Positions 25,731 to 33,325 of a stretch of 64,000 nucleotides of DNA are shown piece by piece (positions within the stretch are counted from its first letter, which is position 1; each line of letters begins with the position of its first letter). Both the position numbers and the translations under genes were made by a program. The stretch is from Clostridia bacterium (GTDB lineage Bacteria > Bacillota > Clostridia > Christensenellales > CAG-138), in the NCBI GenBank assembly GCA_030526425.1, contig JAUNCT010000002.1, positions 80,626-144,625 on the forward strand. Direction: 5' to 3'. The notes beneath the pieces were generated by a model. That model saw nothing but the letters and a program-made list of their open reading frames with translations, was not told the DNA's origin and searched no databases.

Positions 25731-25773
25731 TCCGTTACCCTTTGGGTTTCGATTCAGTTGTTGAATGCGAAGC

Positions 25774-26802
25774 TCAGAAAGCGGTGTTGACAACGATCGC
25801 GCCGGAAGCGATGTCGGCCTTGATCTGCTCGATCTTGGCCATCTGCTCCGCACTGAACACGGCGTTGGTGGTGGAGGTCACAGCTGCGCCGACGTAGTCG
25901 CCGTCGAGACCGAGACGGTAGTTCTGACCGTACTCGAGCGTGCCTTCGATCGCCTTCTTCGCGGTGTCATAGAAGCCGCGGTTGACGTTCTTGGTCATGG
26001 AAGTGATGATCTTCGCGGCCTTTTCGGTCTGACCGACGGACTCGAAGTAAGCACCCTGGTCACCGTCGACGCCGATGGCGTAGACATCACCGCACTCGAT
26101 CGCAGCTTCGAACACGCCGAGGCCCGCGGAACCGCCGCAAGCGAAGACGACGTCGACGCCCTGAGAGTAGGAAGCGGTCGCAACGTCCTTGCCCTTGGAA
26201 GAATCGGAGAAGGAGTTCATCCAGGTCAGCTCGCAGTTGATGTCGGGGTTGATCGCCGCAGCACCCTGCTTGTAGCCCTCATAGAAGTCGTTGAGGACGA
26301 TGTTGGACATACCGCCGCAGAAGGAGATGTGGCCGGACTTGGAAGCCATAGCCGCCATCGCGCCGACGACGTAGGAACCTTCGTTCTGCTTGAACAGCAG
26401 GGAGAGGACGTTCTCACGCGGGTTCGCTTCGAAGTCCCACTGCTCATCGTAGAACCAAACCTTCTGATCCGGATATTCCGCGGTCAGTTCGGCGGTCATC
26501 TCGAGCATGTCATAGGTACCGACGATGATGACATCGTACTCTTCCGCCATGAACACGTTCTCCAGCTGGCTCTTCCAGGTGGTGTCGTCGTAGGTGAACT
26601 CGAGGCAGGTCGCTTCGACCTTGTCACCGAAATCACGGTTGATCCATTCCATACCTTCGCTGCCGGAATCGAAGAAGGACTTGTCGCCCTTCGTACCGTT
26701 GATGCAGTAGACGATCTTCATCTTGTCGTCTGCGGCAAAGCCGGTGCTTACCATTCCGAGGACCATGAGTGCAACGAGGATCAGAGATACGATTTTCTTC
26801 AT
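25774..26802 (-). CDS. BMP-family nucleoside-binding protein
   Basis: 342-residue substrate-binding protein of the basic membrane protein (BMP/PnrA) family. The signal peptide MKKIVSLILVALMVLGMVSTGFAA lacks a lipobox cysteine, so it is predicted to be released or held by other means, not lipidated. Family landmarks: CINGTKGDKSFFDSGSEGMEW near residue 33, GAMAAMASKSGHISFCGGMSN near 145 and VDVVFACGGSAGLGVFEAA near 220 (ribose/base site). AGGAGGAAGATC precedes the ATG. The neighbouring permeases, ATPase and nucleoside hydrolases support nucleoside import. Confidence 0.9.
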   Translation of the reverse strand: MKKIVSLILVALMVLGMVSTGFAADDKMKIVYCINGTKGDKSFFDSGSEGMEWINRDFGDKVEATCLEFTYDDTTWKSQLENVFMAEEYDVIIVGTYDMLEMTAELTAEYPDQKVWFYDEQWDFEANPRENVLSLLFKQNEGSYVVGAMAAMASKSGHISFCGGMSNIVLNDFYEGYKQGAAAINPDINCELTWMNSFSDSSKGKDVATASYSQGVDVVFACGGSAGLGVFEAAIECGDVYAIGVDGDQGAYFESVGQTEKAAKIITSMTKNVNRGFYDTAKKAIEGTLEYGQNYRLGLDGDYVGAAVTSTTNAVFSAEQMAKIEQIKADIASGAIVVNTAF

Positions 26803-26849
26803 TTGATCTTCCTCCTGTTATTTTATGAAAATGCTCTCTACGGCATTTT

Positions 26850-28238
26850 TCATCTGAGTGAAAGCGCGACCTCTTGGGTCAGCTCCGCGAGCCCCCGGAT
26901 CGACAGCTTCTTGAGCCCGCGCACATAGGTGATGAGCTCGTCGCCGAAGGGTTCCTTCCAATACGCGGGGATCGCGTCCGGTCCGGAGATCGTTCCGATC
27001 GCGGTCATGATCTGTGCCGCGTTGCAATCCACGTCCTGTCCGCAGCCGCCGCAAGCCGACAGCGTCTTTTCGAAATCGCCGTTGCCGTACCACAGCGCGA
27101 TGACCTCCGCGCAGGCGTTCGGATACGCGTGGATCCAGTTGTATTTGATGTATTTCTCTTCGCACGGCTGCCACGCGTCCGCGTAGTTGTCGTGCGTGCG
27201 GCACTGTTCGAGCGCGAAACGGACGACCGTGCCGTACTCGCTGTCCGCGGGGATCAGCCCGATGCAGGTCTCGAGGATCTTCCTCACGTCGCTTTCCGCG
27301 AAGCTCATCGAAACGAGCAGGGCGTTGAAGACCTCGCCGAGGATACCGTTGCGCGCGTGGGAGATCGATGCGTCCATCCATGCGCAGCGCGCCGCTTCCC
27401 TGAGGTTGCCCGGGTACAGCTGCCCGCAGATCGCGCCGCGCATCTGCGCGCCGATCCACTCGCTGAAGGGGTTGTGGAAGCTGCCCGACTCCGGCGGCAG
27501 GATGCCGCACTTCAGGTGGTTGAGCGCCCACTCCTCTGCCGACCAGCCGGTGGGGATGCGGCTCGTCCACTCGTTCGCGATGTCGAGCGCCGTCGTCGCC
27601 TTGCCGTGCTCCTTGTAAGCCAGAAGCAGGGCAAGCTCGTAAGTGTTGTCGTCGTTGTAGGTGTTGGGTTTGCGGACGTAGCGGGTGAGCTCGCCGCCGT
27701 ATTTTTGCTTGATGGCGCGCCCCGTATAACCTTCGATGCAGGTGCCGTACGCACCGCCCACGATCTGCGCGAGCCAACCGGCGTAGTAAGCGTCGCCCTT
27801 GGCGGCGATGTCCACTTCAAACGACGGGAACTCCGTCACGCGGTCGTAATCTTCGAAGGTATCGTAAAAGGTCTGCTGCCAGTAAGGATGTGTTTCGTCT
27901 TTCTTTGCGGAATAGCAGGCGTTGAAGATCGCCTGTTCGTATTTGTGCATCGCGACCGTGTCGCCGGAATCGCATGCGGCAAGACCTTGTTCCAAAAGCC
28001 ATTCGCTGTTTTCGACGATGAGACCTTTGTTCTCGGTCGCCTGCACGGCGGCGGTGCAGATGGATTCTTCGGCTCTCGAACCCGGCACGCGGGAATGGAA
28101 GTGCAGCTTCGCCAGCGCGTCCTGCGCCTGTTCGGGCGCATTGTTCTGTTCCTCCCAAAATACCTCGTTGTCGTCCTGCAGGTAGCAAGGCACGGCGTTT
28201 TGTATGATGTCTCGTTCGCGCTCCCAGGCTTTTTTCAT
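26850..28238 (-). CDS. ADP-ribosylglycohydrolase-family protein
   Basis: 462-residue protein of the ADP-ribosyl-glycohydrolase (DraG/ARH) fold, which removes ADP-ribose from proteins or small molecules using two Mg ions. An N-terminal ~120-residue extension precedes IVGGAYGTCIEGYTGRAIKQKYG near residue 130, the metal-site block TYNDDNTYELALLLAYKEHGK near 165 and the C-terminal CGQDVDCNAAQIMTAIGTISG near 390, where both Asp pairs are kept although the usual GGDTD wording is altered. Start ATG 28238 follows AAGGAAAG. As promoter-proximal gene of the nucleoside transporter operon it probably processes ribosylated substrates for salvage; direct substrate unknown. Confidence 0.85.
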   Translation of the reverse strand: MKKAWERERDIIQNAVPCYLQDDNEVFWEEQNNAPEQAQDALAKLHFHSRVPGSRAEESICTAAVQATENKGLIVENSEWLLEQGLAACDSGDTVAMHKYEQAIFNACYSAKKDETHPYWQQTFYDTFEDYDRVTEFPSFEVDIAAKGDAYYAGWLAQIVGGAYGTCIEGYTGRAIKQKYGGELTRYVRKPNTYNDDNTYELALLLAYKEHGKATTALDIANEWTSRIPTGWSAEEWALNHLKCGILPPESGSFHNPFSEWIGAQMRGAICGQLYPGNLREAARCAWMDASISHARNGILGEVFNALLVSMSFAESDVRKILETCIGLIPADSEYGTVVRFALEQCRTHDNYADAWQPCEEKYIKYNWIHAYPNACAEVIALWYGNGDFEKTLSACGGCGQDVDCNAAQIMTAIGTISGPDAIPAYWKEPFGDELITYVRGLKKLSIRGLAELTQEVALSLR

Positions 28239-28316
28239 AGACGGGCTTTCCTTCTTTCCGGGCGGGTCGATAGCGGCTTTCTTTGCCGAATTGCTGTTCA
28301 ATAGAATCTGACTCTA

Positions 28317-28346
28317 ATTGTAAATCCCCGCGCTGTGCAATGTCAA
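28317..28346 (-). promoter_or_regulatory. Promoter of the ADP-ribose/nucleoside import operon
   Basis: Minus strand TTGACA (28346-28341), 18-base spacer, TACAAT (28322-28317). An imperfect dyad TAGAATCTGACTCTA (about 28302-28316) immediately downstream of the -10 could be a regulator site. Confidence 0.65.
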
Positions 28347-28404
28347 TCCGCACATGAAAAAAGTCATAGGACGACCGAAAAATTTTTGTTCTGCGGCATA
28401 CAAA

Positions 28405-28431
28405 AAACGGAGGGTGCACGTCCCTCCGTTT
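28405..28431 (-). terminator. Terminator downstream of galE
   Basis: AAACGGAGGG (28405-28414), seven-base loop, CCCTCCGTTT (28422-28431); on the minus strand the stem is followed by a run of T (TTTTTTGTATG). It closes the cysE-cysS-galE transcript beyond the tandem repeat. Confidence 0.8.
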
Positions 28432-28476
28432 CGGGTTTTGTGTTTGGTGCTTCGGTACCGGAACCGTTATTCCTCC

Positions 28477-28753
28477 GTATCGTAACCGTTCGGGTTCGCG
28501 CTTTGCCGGTTCCGGCTGCCTTGCGACGGTCGTACCCGTCAGTCTTCGGTATCGTAACCGTTCGGGTTCGCGCTCTGCCGGTTCCGGCTGCCGTGCGCCG
28601 GTCGTACCCGTCAGTCTTCGGTATCGTAACCGTTCGGGTTCGCGCTTTGCCGGTTCCGGCTGCCGTGCACCGGTCGTACCCGTCAGTCTTCGGTATCGTA
28701 ACCGTTCGGGTTCGCGCTTTGCCAATTCCAGCTGTCGCGCACCATGTCGTCGA
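28477..28753. repeat. 72-bp tandem repeat built from the 3' end of galE
   Basis: The phrase GTATCGTAACCGTTCGGG recurs at 28477, 28549, 28621 and 28693, exactly 72 bases apart. The last unit is the genuine end of galE; the three others lie downstream of its stop. In the galE frame each unit reads ...QSANPNGYDTED followed by TGA, so every copy repeats the C-terminus and stop codon, while the outermost unit ends GYDTEE-TAA. Copies differ at a few positions only. Confidence 0.9.
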
Positions 28754-29705
28754 GACCGTACTCCGCCTTCCAGCCGAGCTCGTTCGCGCTCTTCTTCGGG
28801 TCGGCGTAAACCTCGGCAAGGTCGCCGGGGCGGCGCGGCGCATAGTGCCGCGGGATCTTCACGCCGTTCACGCGCTCGAACGCTTCGACCATCTCGCGCA
28901 CGCTCGTGCCCTTGCCGGTGCCGAGGTTGAACACGGAAGTTCCCGTGTGCTCCACCGCGAAGTCGATCGCCGCGACGTGACCCTTCGCAAGGTCGACGAC
29001 GTGCAGGTAATCGCGCACGCCCGTTCCGTCGGGCGTCTCGTAGTCGTTGCCGAAGATCGCCAGTTCCTTCAGCTTGCCGACGGCGACCTGCGAAATGAAG
29101 GGCATCAGGTTGTTCGGGATACCCGAGGGGTCCTCGCCCATGCGTCCCGAGGGATGCGCGCCGACGGGGTTGAAATAGCGGAGCAGCACCACCGAAAGCG
29201 TCGGGTCCGCCGTTGCGGTGTCCCTGAGGATGCGCTCGCACATGTATTTCGTCCACCCGTAGGGGTTGGTGCAGTTGCCGGTCTTGCTCGATTCGGAAAG
29301 CGGCACCTTGTTGTCTCCGGAATAGACCGTCGCGCTCGAGGAGAAGATGATGTGCTTGACGTTGTGCTTGCGCATCGCGTACAGCAGTGCGATCGTCGAG
29401 CCGAGGTTGTTGTCGTAGTATTCGAGCGGCTTCGCGACGGACTCGCCCACCGCCTTCAGTCCCGCAAAATGGATCACGCAGTCGATCGGCTCCTTCGCGA
29501 GGATCTCGTCGAGCTTCTCCGCATCGCGCACATCCGCGTTGTAGAACACGGGCTTCTTGCCCGTCAGCTCCTCGACGCGCGCCAGCGCCTTTTCCGAGCT
29601 GTTCACGAGGTTGTCGACGACGACCGCCTCATGTCCCCGGTTCAGCAGTTCGAGTACCGTGTGCGAACCGATATAGCCCGCGCCGCCGGTGACCAAAATA
29701 CGCAT
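28683..29705 (-). CDS. galE: UDP-glucose 4-epimerase
   Basis: 340-residue short-chain dehydrogenase/reductase-type epimerase interconverting UDP-glucose and UDP-galactose for Leloir metabolism and surface glycans. It has the NAD site MRILVTGGAGYIGSHTVLEL at the N-terminus, HFAGLKAVGESVAKPLEYYDNN near residue 80, SSSATVYSG near 122, catalytic YGWTKYMCE near 148 and LRYFNPVGAHPSG near 175. Length is normal. The 3' end is embedded in a tandem repeat that duplicates its last codons. It is the last gene of the T-box-led cysE operon. Confidence 0.95.
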   Translation of the reverse strand: MRILVTGGAGYIGSHTVLELLNRGHEAVVVDNLVNSSEKALARVEELTGKKPVFYNADVRDAEKLDEILAKEPIDCVIHFAGLKAVGESVAKPLEYYDNNLGSTIALLYAMRKHNVKHIIFSSSATVYSGDNKVPLSESSKTGNCTNPYGWTKYMCERILRDTATADPTLSVVLLRYFNPVGAHPSGRMGEDPSGIPNNLMPFISQVAVGKLKELAIFGNDYETPDGTGVRDYLHVVDLAKGHVAAIDFAVEHTGTSVFNLGTGKGTSVREMVEAFERVNGVKIPRHYAPRRPGDLAEVYADPKKSANELGWKAEYGLDDMVRDSWNWQSANPNGYDTED

Positions 29706-29772
29706 AATTCCTGTTCTCCTTTCCGTGTCTTCAAACGAAGGGGAAGCGCACGCTCCCCCTCCCGTTCCGTTC

Positions 29773-30441
29773 TCACTTGTCTTCTTCGTCGAAATCGAAG
29801 GCGCCCTTCGGGAAGATCGACCCCGGGGCGTTGCCGCCCGAGGAGCCCTTGCCCTGCTGTTGCCGCGCCGCGTTCTTGTCCACGAACTTGTTGACCGAAA
29901 CGAACATCGCGACGACGCCCGCCATCGTGATGACCAGCATCACGAGCGAGGTGACGTTCAGCACCTTGTAGCCGATGTTCACATTGGGCAGGAAGTCCGT
30001 GCGGACGAACGCCTGCGCCTCGACGGAGTAGCCGTACATCTTGTCGCGCAAGTAACCGACGGCGGTGTTGAGCGCCATGAACAGACCCGTGACCGCGTAG
30101 ATGATGCGCAGGGTCTTCTTTGCCTGCTCCTCCTTGCCTTCCTTGATGTTCTCGATGGCGAAGAGCTTGCCCTTGCCCGTGATGCCGCCGATGAGCACGT
30201 ACACGGACATCGCCAGCATGATCAGGGAGAAGAAACCGCCCGAGAAGATGTTGCCCGCGGGCGTCACGACCGGGGTCGTGGTCTCCGTTGCGGCCGCGGT
30301 CTCCGTTCCCGTCTGCGCGACTGCCGCCGCGTCGGCCGCTGCGGCCTCCGCTCCGGTCGCCACCTCGGTCACCGCGGCGGGTGCTTCCGCCGGGGCCGCG
30401 GGTGCGGCTTCGTTGTCATACAGAAAAAACTTCGCTGTCAT
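29773..30441 (-). CDS. Membrane protein of unknown function with Ala-rich N-terminus
   Basis: 222 residues. Residues 1-60 are a low-complexity Ala/Thr/Glu region (APAAPAEAPAAV...), followed by three predicted membrane helices at about 68-88 (FFSLIMLAMSVYVLIGGITG), 112-130 (IIYAVTGLFMALNTAVGYL) and 165-187 (VTSLVMLVITMAGVVAMFVSV), and a Gly/Ser-rich acidic tail (FPKGAFDFDEEDK). No family recognised. It lies 22 bases after cysS and 67 bases before galE, and would be carried by the same transcript. Confidence 0.7.
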   Translation of the reverse strand: MTAKFFLYDNEAAPAAPAEAPAAVTEVATGAEAAAADAAAVAQTGTETAAATETTTPVVTPAGNIFSGGFFSLIMLAMSVYVLIGGITGKGKLFAIENIKEGKEEQAKKTLRIIYAVTGLFMALNTAVGYLRDKMYGYSVEAQAFVRTDFLPNVNIGYKVLNVTSLVMLVITMAGVVAMFVSVNKFVDKNAARQQQGKGSSGGNAPGSIFPKGAFDFDEEDK

Positions 30442-30463
30442 TGTTCAATATCCTTTCCGGGTC

Positions 30464-31897
30464 TCAAAGCTTCTTGAGCTTCGCGCCCTGCTTGCTGTCT
30501 TCGATGGCAAAGCCCATCTCCTTGAGCTTGTCGCGCAGCGCGTCGGCTTCCGCCCAGTTCTTCGCGGCACGCGCAGCCTGGCGCCGGTCGAGCAGTTCCA
30601 GCGCCTCCGCCGGGAACTCGGCTTCCTTCTTGTGCTGCAACAGACCGAGCACCGAGGTCAGCTCGTCGTAAAGCTTCTTCGCCGCTTCGGCCGCGTCCTT
30701 GCCGCAGGGTTCGGTCACGAAGATGTTGCACGCCTTCGCAAGGTCGAACAGCACGCCGATGGCGTCCGCGGTGTTGAGGTCGTCGTCCATCGCTTCCTTG
30801 AAGCGGTCGCGGATGGTGTCGAGTTCCTTGACGAATTCGGCGTCGCGCCCGGTCGATCCGGAAACGGTCTGTGCCTCGTCGAGGCGTTCGCGCGCGGTGC
30901 GCAGGCGCTGCAGCGCGGTCTCCGCCTGCTGGATGAGCTCGCGGCTGAAGTTGACGGGGTTGCGGTAGTGCACGCTCAGCATGAACATGCGCACGGCTTC
31001 GAGGTCGAACTCCTTGGCGATGTCGCGCACGGTGAAGAAGTTGCCGAGCGACTTGGACATCTTCTGGTTGTTGACATTGATGTAGCCGTTGTGCATCCAG
31101 TAGTTGGCGAAGGGCTTGCCCGTTGCCGCTTCGGACTGGGCGATCTCGTTCTCGTGGTGGGGGAAGATCAGGTCCTGTCCGCCGCCGTGGATATCGAAGG
31201 ACTCGCCGAGGATGGACATGCTCATCGCACTGCACTCGATGTGCCAGCCCGGGCGGCCCTTGCCCCACGGGGAATCCCAGCTCGGTTCACCGGGCTTCGC
31301 GCCCTTCCACAAAGCGAAGTCGAGCGGGTCGCGCTTTGCGGCTTCACCGGGATCGAGGCGTTCGGACGCGCCGTTTTCGAGATCGTCGATGTTCTGACCG
31401 GACAGCTTGCCGTAGCCGGGGAAGCTGCGGACGGAGAAGTACACATCGCCCTTCGCGCCGGGGCATTCCTCGGTGGGCATCGTCTCGCTCGCGGGGTAAG
31501 CGTGACCCTTGTCGACAAGGGTCTTGACCAGACCGATGATGTCGTCGATATGCTCGGTCGCGCGCGGGTTGACGGTCGCGCGCTTGACGCCCAGGGCGTC
31601 CGCGTCGGTGTAATATTCCTTGATGAAGCGCTCGGCGACGTCCTTGACGGTCGTGCCCTCTTCGTTGGCGCGCTTGATCATCTTGTCGTCGATGTCGGTG
31701 AAGTTCTGAACGAAGGTCACCTCATAGCCCGAATACTCGAGGTAACGGCGCAGCGTGTCGAAAACGATGAACGGACGCGCGTTGCCGATGTGGAAAAAGT
31801 TGTAGACCGTCGGACCGCAGGCATACATGCCGATCTTTCCGGGGACGTTCGGCACGAGTTCTTCCTTCTTGCGGGTCATGGTGTTGTATATCTGCAT
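30464..31897 (-). CDS. cysS: Cysteinyl-tRNA synthetase
   Basis: 477-residue class I synthetase charging tRNA-Cys. Catalytic zinc site cysteine in [20 protein letters not shown] (HIGH-type HIGN near residue 38), [39 protein letters not shown] near 205 and [10 protein letters not shown] near 265. The C-terminal anticodon domain ends with the typical [22 protein letters not shown]. It follows cysE by 51 bases under the same cysteine T-box, a common pairing in Bacillota. Confidence 0.97.
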   Translation of the reverse strand: MQIYNTMTRKKEELVPNVPGKIGMYACGPTVYNFFHIGNARPFIVFDTLRRYLEYSGYEVTFVQNFTDIDDKMIKRANEEGTTVKDVAERFIKEYYTDADALGVKRATVNPRATEHIDDIIGLVKTLVDKGHAYPASETMPTEECPGAKGDVYFSVRSFPGYGKLSGQNIDDLENGASERLDPGEAAKRDPLDFALWKGAKPGEPSWDSPWGKGRPGWHIECSAMSMSILGESFDIHGGGQDLIFPHHENEIAQSEAATGKPFANYWMHNGYINVNNQKMSKSLGNFFTVRDIAKEFDLEAVRMFMLSVHYRNPVNFSRELIQQAETALQRLRTARERLDEAQTVSGSTGRDAEFVKELDTIRDRFKEAMDDDLNTADAIGVLFDLAKACNIFVTEPCGKDAAEAAKKLYDELTSVLGLLQHKKEAEFPAEALELLDRRQAARAAKNWAEADALRDKLKEMGFAIEDSKQGAKLKKL

Positions 31898-31948
31898 GTT
31901 TCAATACCTCCGTGGTTCTTTCGATTATATCAGTTGCGGGTTCTTGTT

Positions 31949-32701
31949 TCAATCGTTTGCGGGGATGCCCGCGGCTTCCAGGCGCGCCTCCAGGGCTTTC
32001 AGCCGCTCTTCCATCGCGGAGAACTGCTGCGCCACGGGGTCGGGAAGATGCACCTGGTCGAGGTCGACGCCGTCCTCCCCGCAAGTCATCATGCAGCAGG
32101 TGCTGCGGTGCGGGCACGCTTTCGCGTGGGGACATTCGGCGGGCTTTCCGGGGCAATCCTCCGCGTTGCAGATGCCCATCGGGCAGCGGCGCATGCGCAC
32201 CACCCTGCCCGGTACGCCGACGACCGTCGCATAGGGGGGCACCTCGCTGAGCACCACCGCGCCCGCGCCGATCTTCGCATGGTCGCCCACCGTGAAGGGA
32301 CCGAGCACCGCGCTGCCCGCGCTGATGGTCACGTTGTTGCCGATGGTGGGGTGGCGCTTGCCGGTGATCTTGCCCGTACCGCCGAGCGTCGCACCCTGAT
32401 AGATCGTGCAGTCGTCCCCGATGACGCAGGTCTCGCCGATGACCACGCCGCAGGCATGGTCGATGAACAGGCGCCGCCCGATCGTCGCGCCGGGGTGGAT
32501 ATCCACGCCCGTTTTCCGCCGGCAGCGGTCGGAGATCATCCGCGCGATGGTCGTATGTCCCTTGAGATACCACTTGTGCGCCCTGCGGTAGGCGCGCACG
32601 GCATGGAACCCGGGGTAGCAGAAATAGACCTCGAGCGCGCTCTTCGCCGCGGGGTCGCGGTCGAGCACGCATTGGATGTCTTCTTTCAGGGTCTCGAACA
32701 T
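31949..32701 (-). CDS. cysE: Serine O-acetyltransferase
   Basis: 250-residue first enzyme of cysteine synthesis, converting serine to O-acetylserine. The N-terminal helical part (DRDPAAKSALEVYFCYPGFHAVRAYR) is followed by left-handed beta-helix hexapeptides: DIHPGATIGRRLFIDHACGVVIGETCVIGDDCTIYQGATLGG (residues ~70-112) with catalytic Asp/His. The C-terminus is extended by ~80 residues with a Cys-rich stretch (MRRCPMGICNAEDCPGK... CPHRSTCCMM) not found in short bacterial CysE proteins and of unknown role. GGAGGAAACAA precedes the ATG. Confidence 0.94.
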   Translation of the reverse strand: MFETLKEDIQCVLDRDPAAKSALEVYFCYPGFHAVRAYRRAHKWYLKGHTTIARMISDRCRRKTGVDIHPGATIGRRLFIDHACGVVIGETCVIGDDCTIYQGATLGGTGKITGKRHPTIGNNVTISAGSAVLGPFTVGDHAKIGAGAVVLSEVPPYATVVGVPGRVVRMRRCPMGICNAEDCPGKPAECPHAKACPHRSTCCMMTCGEDGVDLDQVHLPDPVAQQFSAMEERLKALEARLEAAGIPAND

Positions 32702-32729
32702 TTGTTTCCTCCGTTGTTTCGGTTTTCCA

Positions 32730-33013
32730 AAAGAAAAAGGACATATCCCTCATAAAGACGGATATGTCCGCGGTCCCACTTTACTTGGAGAGTCACCTCT
32801 CCCGCTTTTCCCGGCCGAACCGACCGGACGCGCCGCTGTAACGCCCGCGCGAAGTGCGTCCGGCCATAACGGGTCGCCCCGCTCCTGCCGGCAGCTCGGG
32901 GAGGCACTTCGGAACCGCAACGGAATGCGCCGCTTTCAGCCGCGGACGGCGCTCTCTTCTCTTCCGCCCCGTGGGTTCTTACTCTCTCCCTTTCGGTGCT
33001 TTTGGAATTTATA
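32730..33013 (-). promoter_or_regulatory. Cysteine-specific T-box riboswitch leader
   Basis: Minus-strand leader of about 300 nucleotides. T-box core AAAGTGGGACCGCG at 32782-32769 (consensus GGUGGNACCGCG). Stem I base: GGGAG then AGTA S-turn motif near 32990, GAACC pairing with GGTTC, and on the 3' side codon TGC (32906-32904) directly followed by CTCCC; TGC is a Cys codon, matching cysE-cysS downstream. Terminator stem GGACATATCC / GGATATGTCC (32769-32760 with 32748-32739) is followed by TTTTTCTTTT. Uncharged tRNA-Cys should favour the antiterminator. Confidence 0.9.
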
Positions 33014-33019
33014 CGAACA

Positions 33020-33048
33020 ATCATATGTGCGCGGCCGCGCTTTGTCAA
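33020..33048 (-). promoter_or_regulatory. Promoter of the T-box cysE operon
   Basis: Minus strand TTGACA (33048-33043), 17-base spacer, TATGAT (33025-33020), placing the start just before the T-box leader. Confidence 0.85.
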
Positions 33049-33153
33049 GCACTATCGGCACCGTGCCGGAAAAAGCCCCCGTTCCCCCGATCCTTCCTTC
33101 ATTCTCACGATTGAAAGATATGATATATTTCTTCAATGCTTTACGAAACGCAA

Positions 33154-33325
33154 TTGTCTCGCGCCCGCGGGTATGGTATACTAGATAAAATCTTTGGTCG
33201 CGGCATCCGTTCGGGATGTTCCGCAACGACCGGGCGCCGCTCCGTTCGGCGCCGTCACCCGTTTCCGGCTTGGGGCGCGTCCCCCTGTCCGGGGCGGAAA
33301 ATCGAAACAAAGGAGTACACAAGCA
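33154..33325 (+). promoter_or_regulatory. Promoter and structured 5' leader of the sensor binding protein gene
   Basis: TTGTCT (33154-33159), 17-base spacer, TATACT (33177-33182). The ~135-base GC-rich leader folds into apparent hairpins: GCGG-CATCC-GTTC-GGATG-TT-CCGC near 33197-33223 and GGCGCCG/CGGCGCC near 33234-33255. AAAGGAG lies before the ATG. I could not match it to a known riboswitch class. Confidence 0.55.

Noticed and set aside
28477..28753. CRISPR or VNTR coding array at the 72-base repeats
   Set aside because: Units abut without spacers and each contains a stop in the galE frame; they derive from the galE 3' end.
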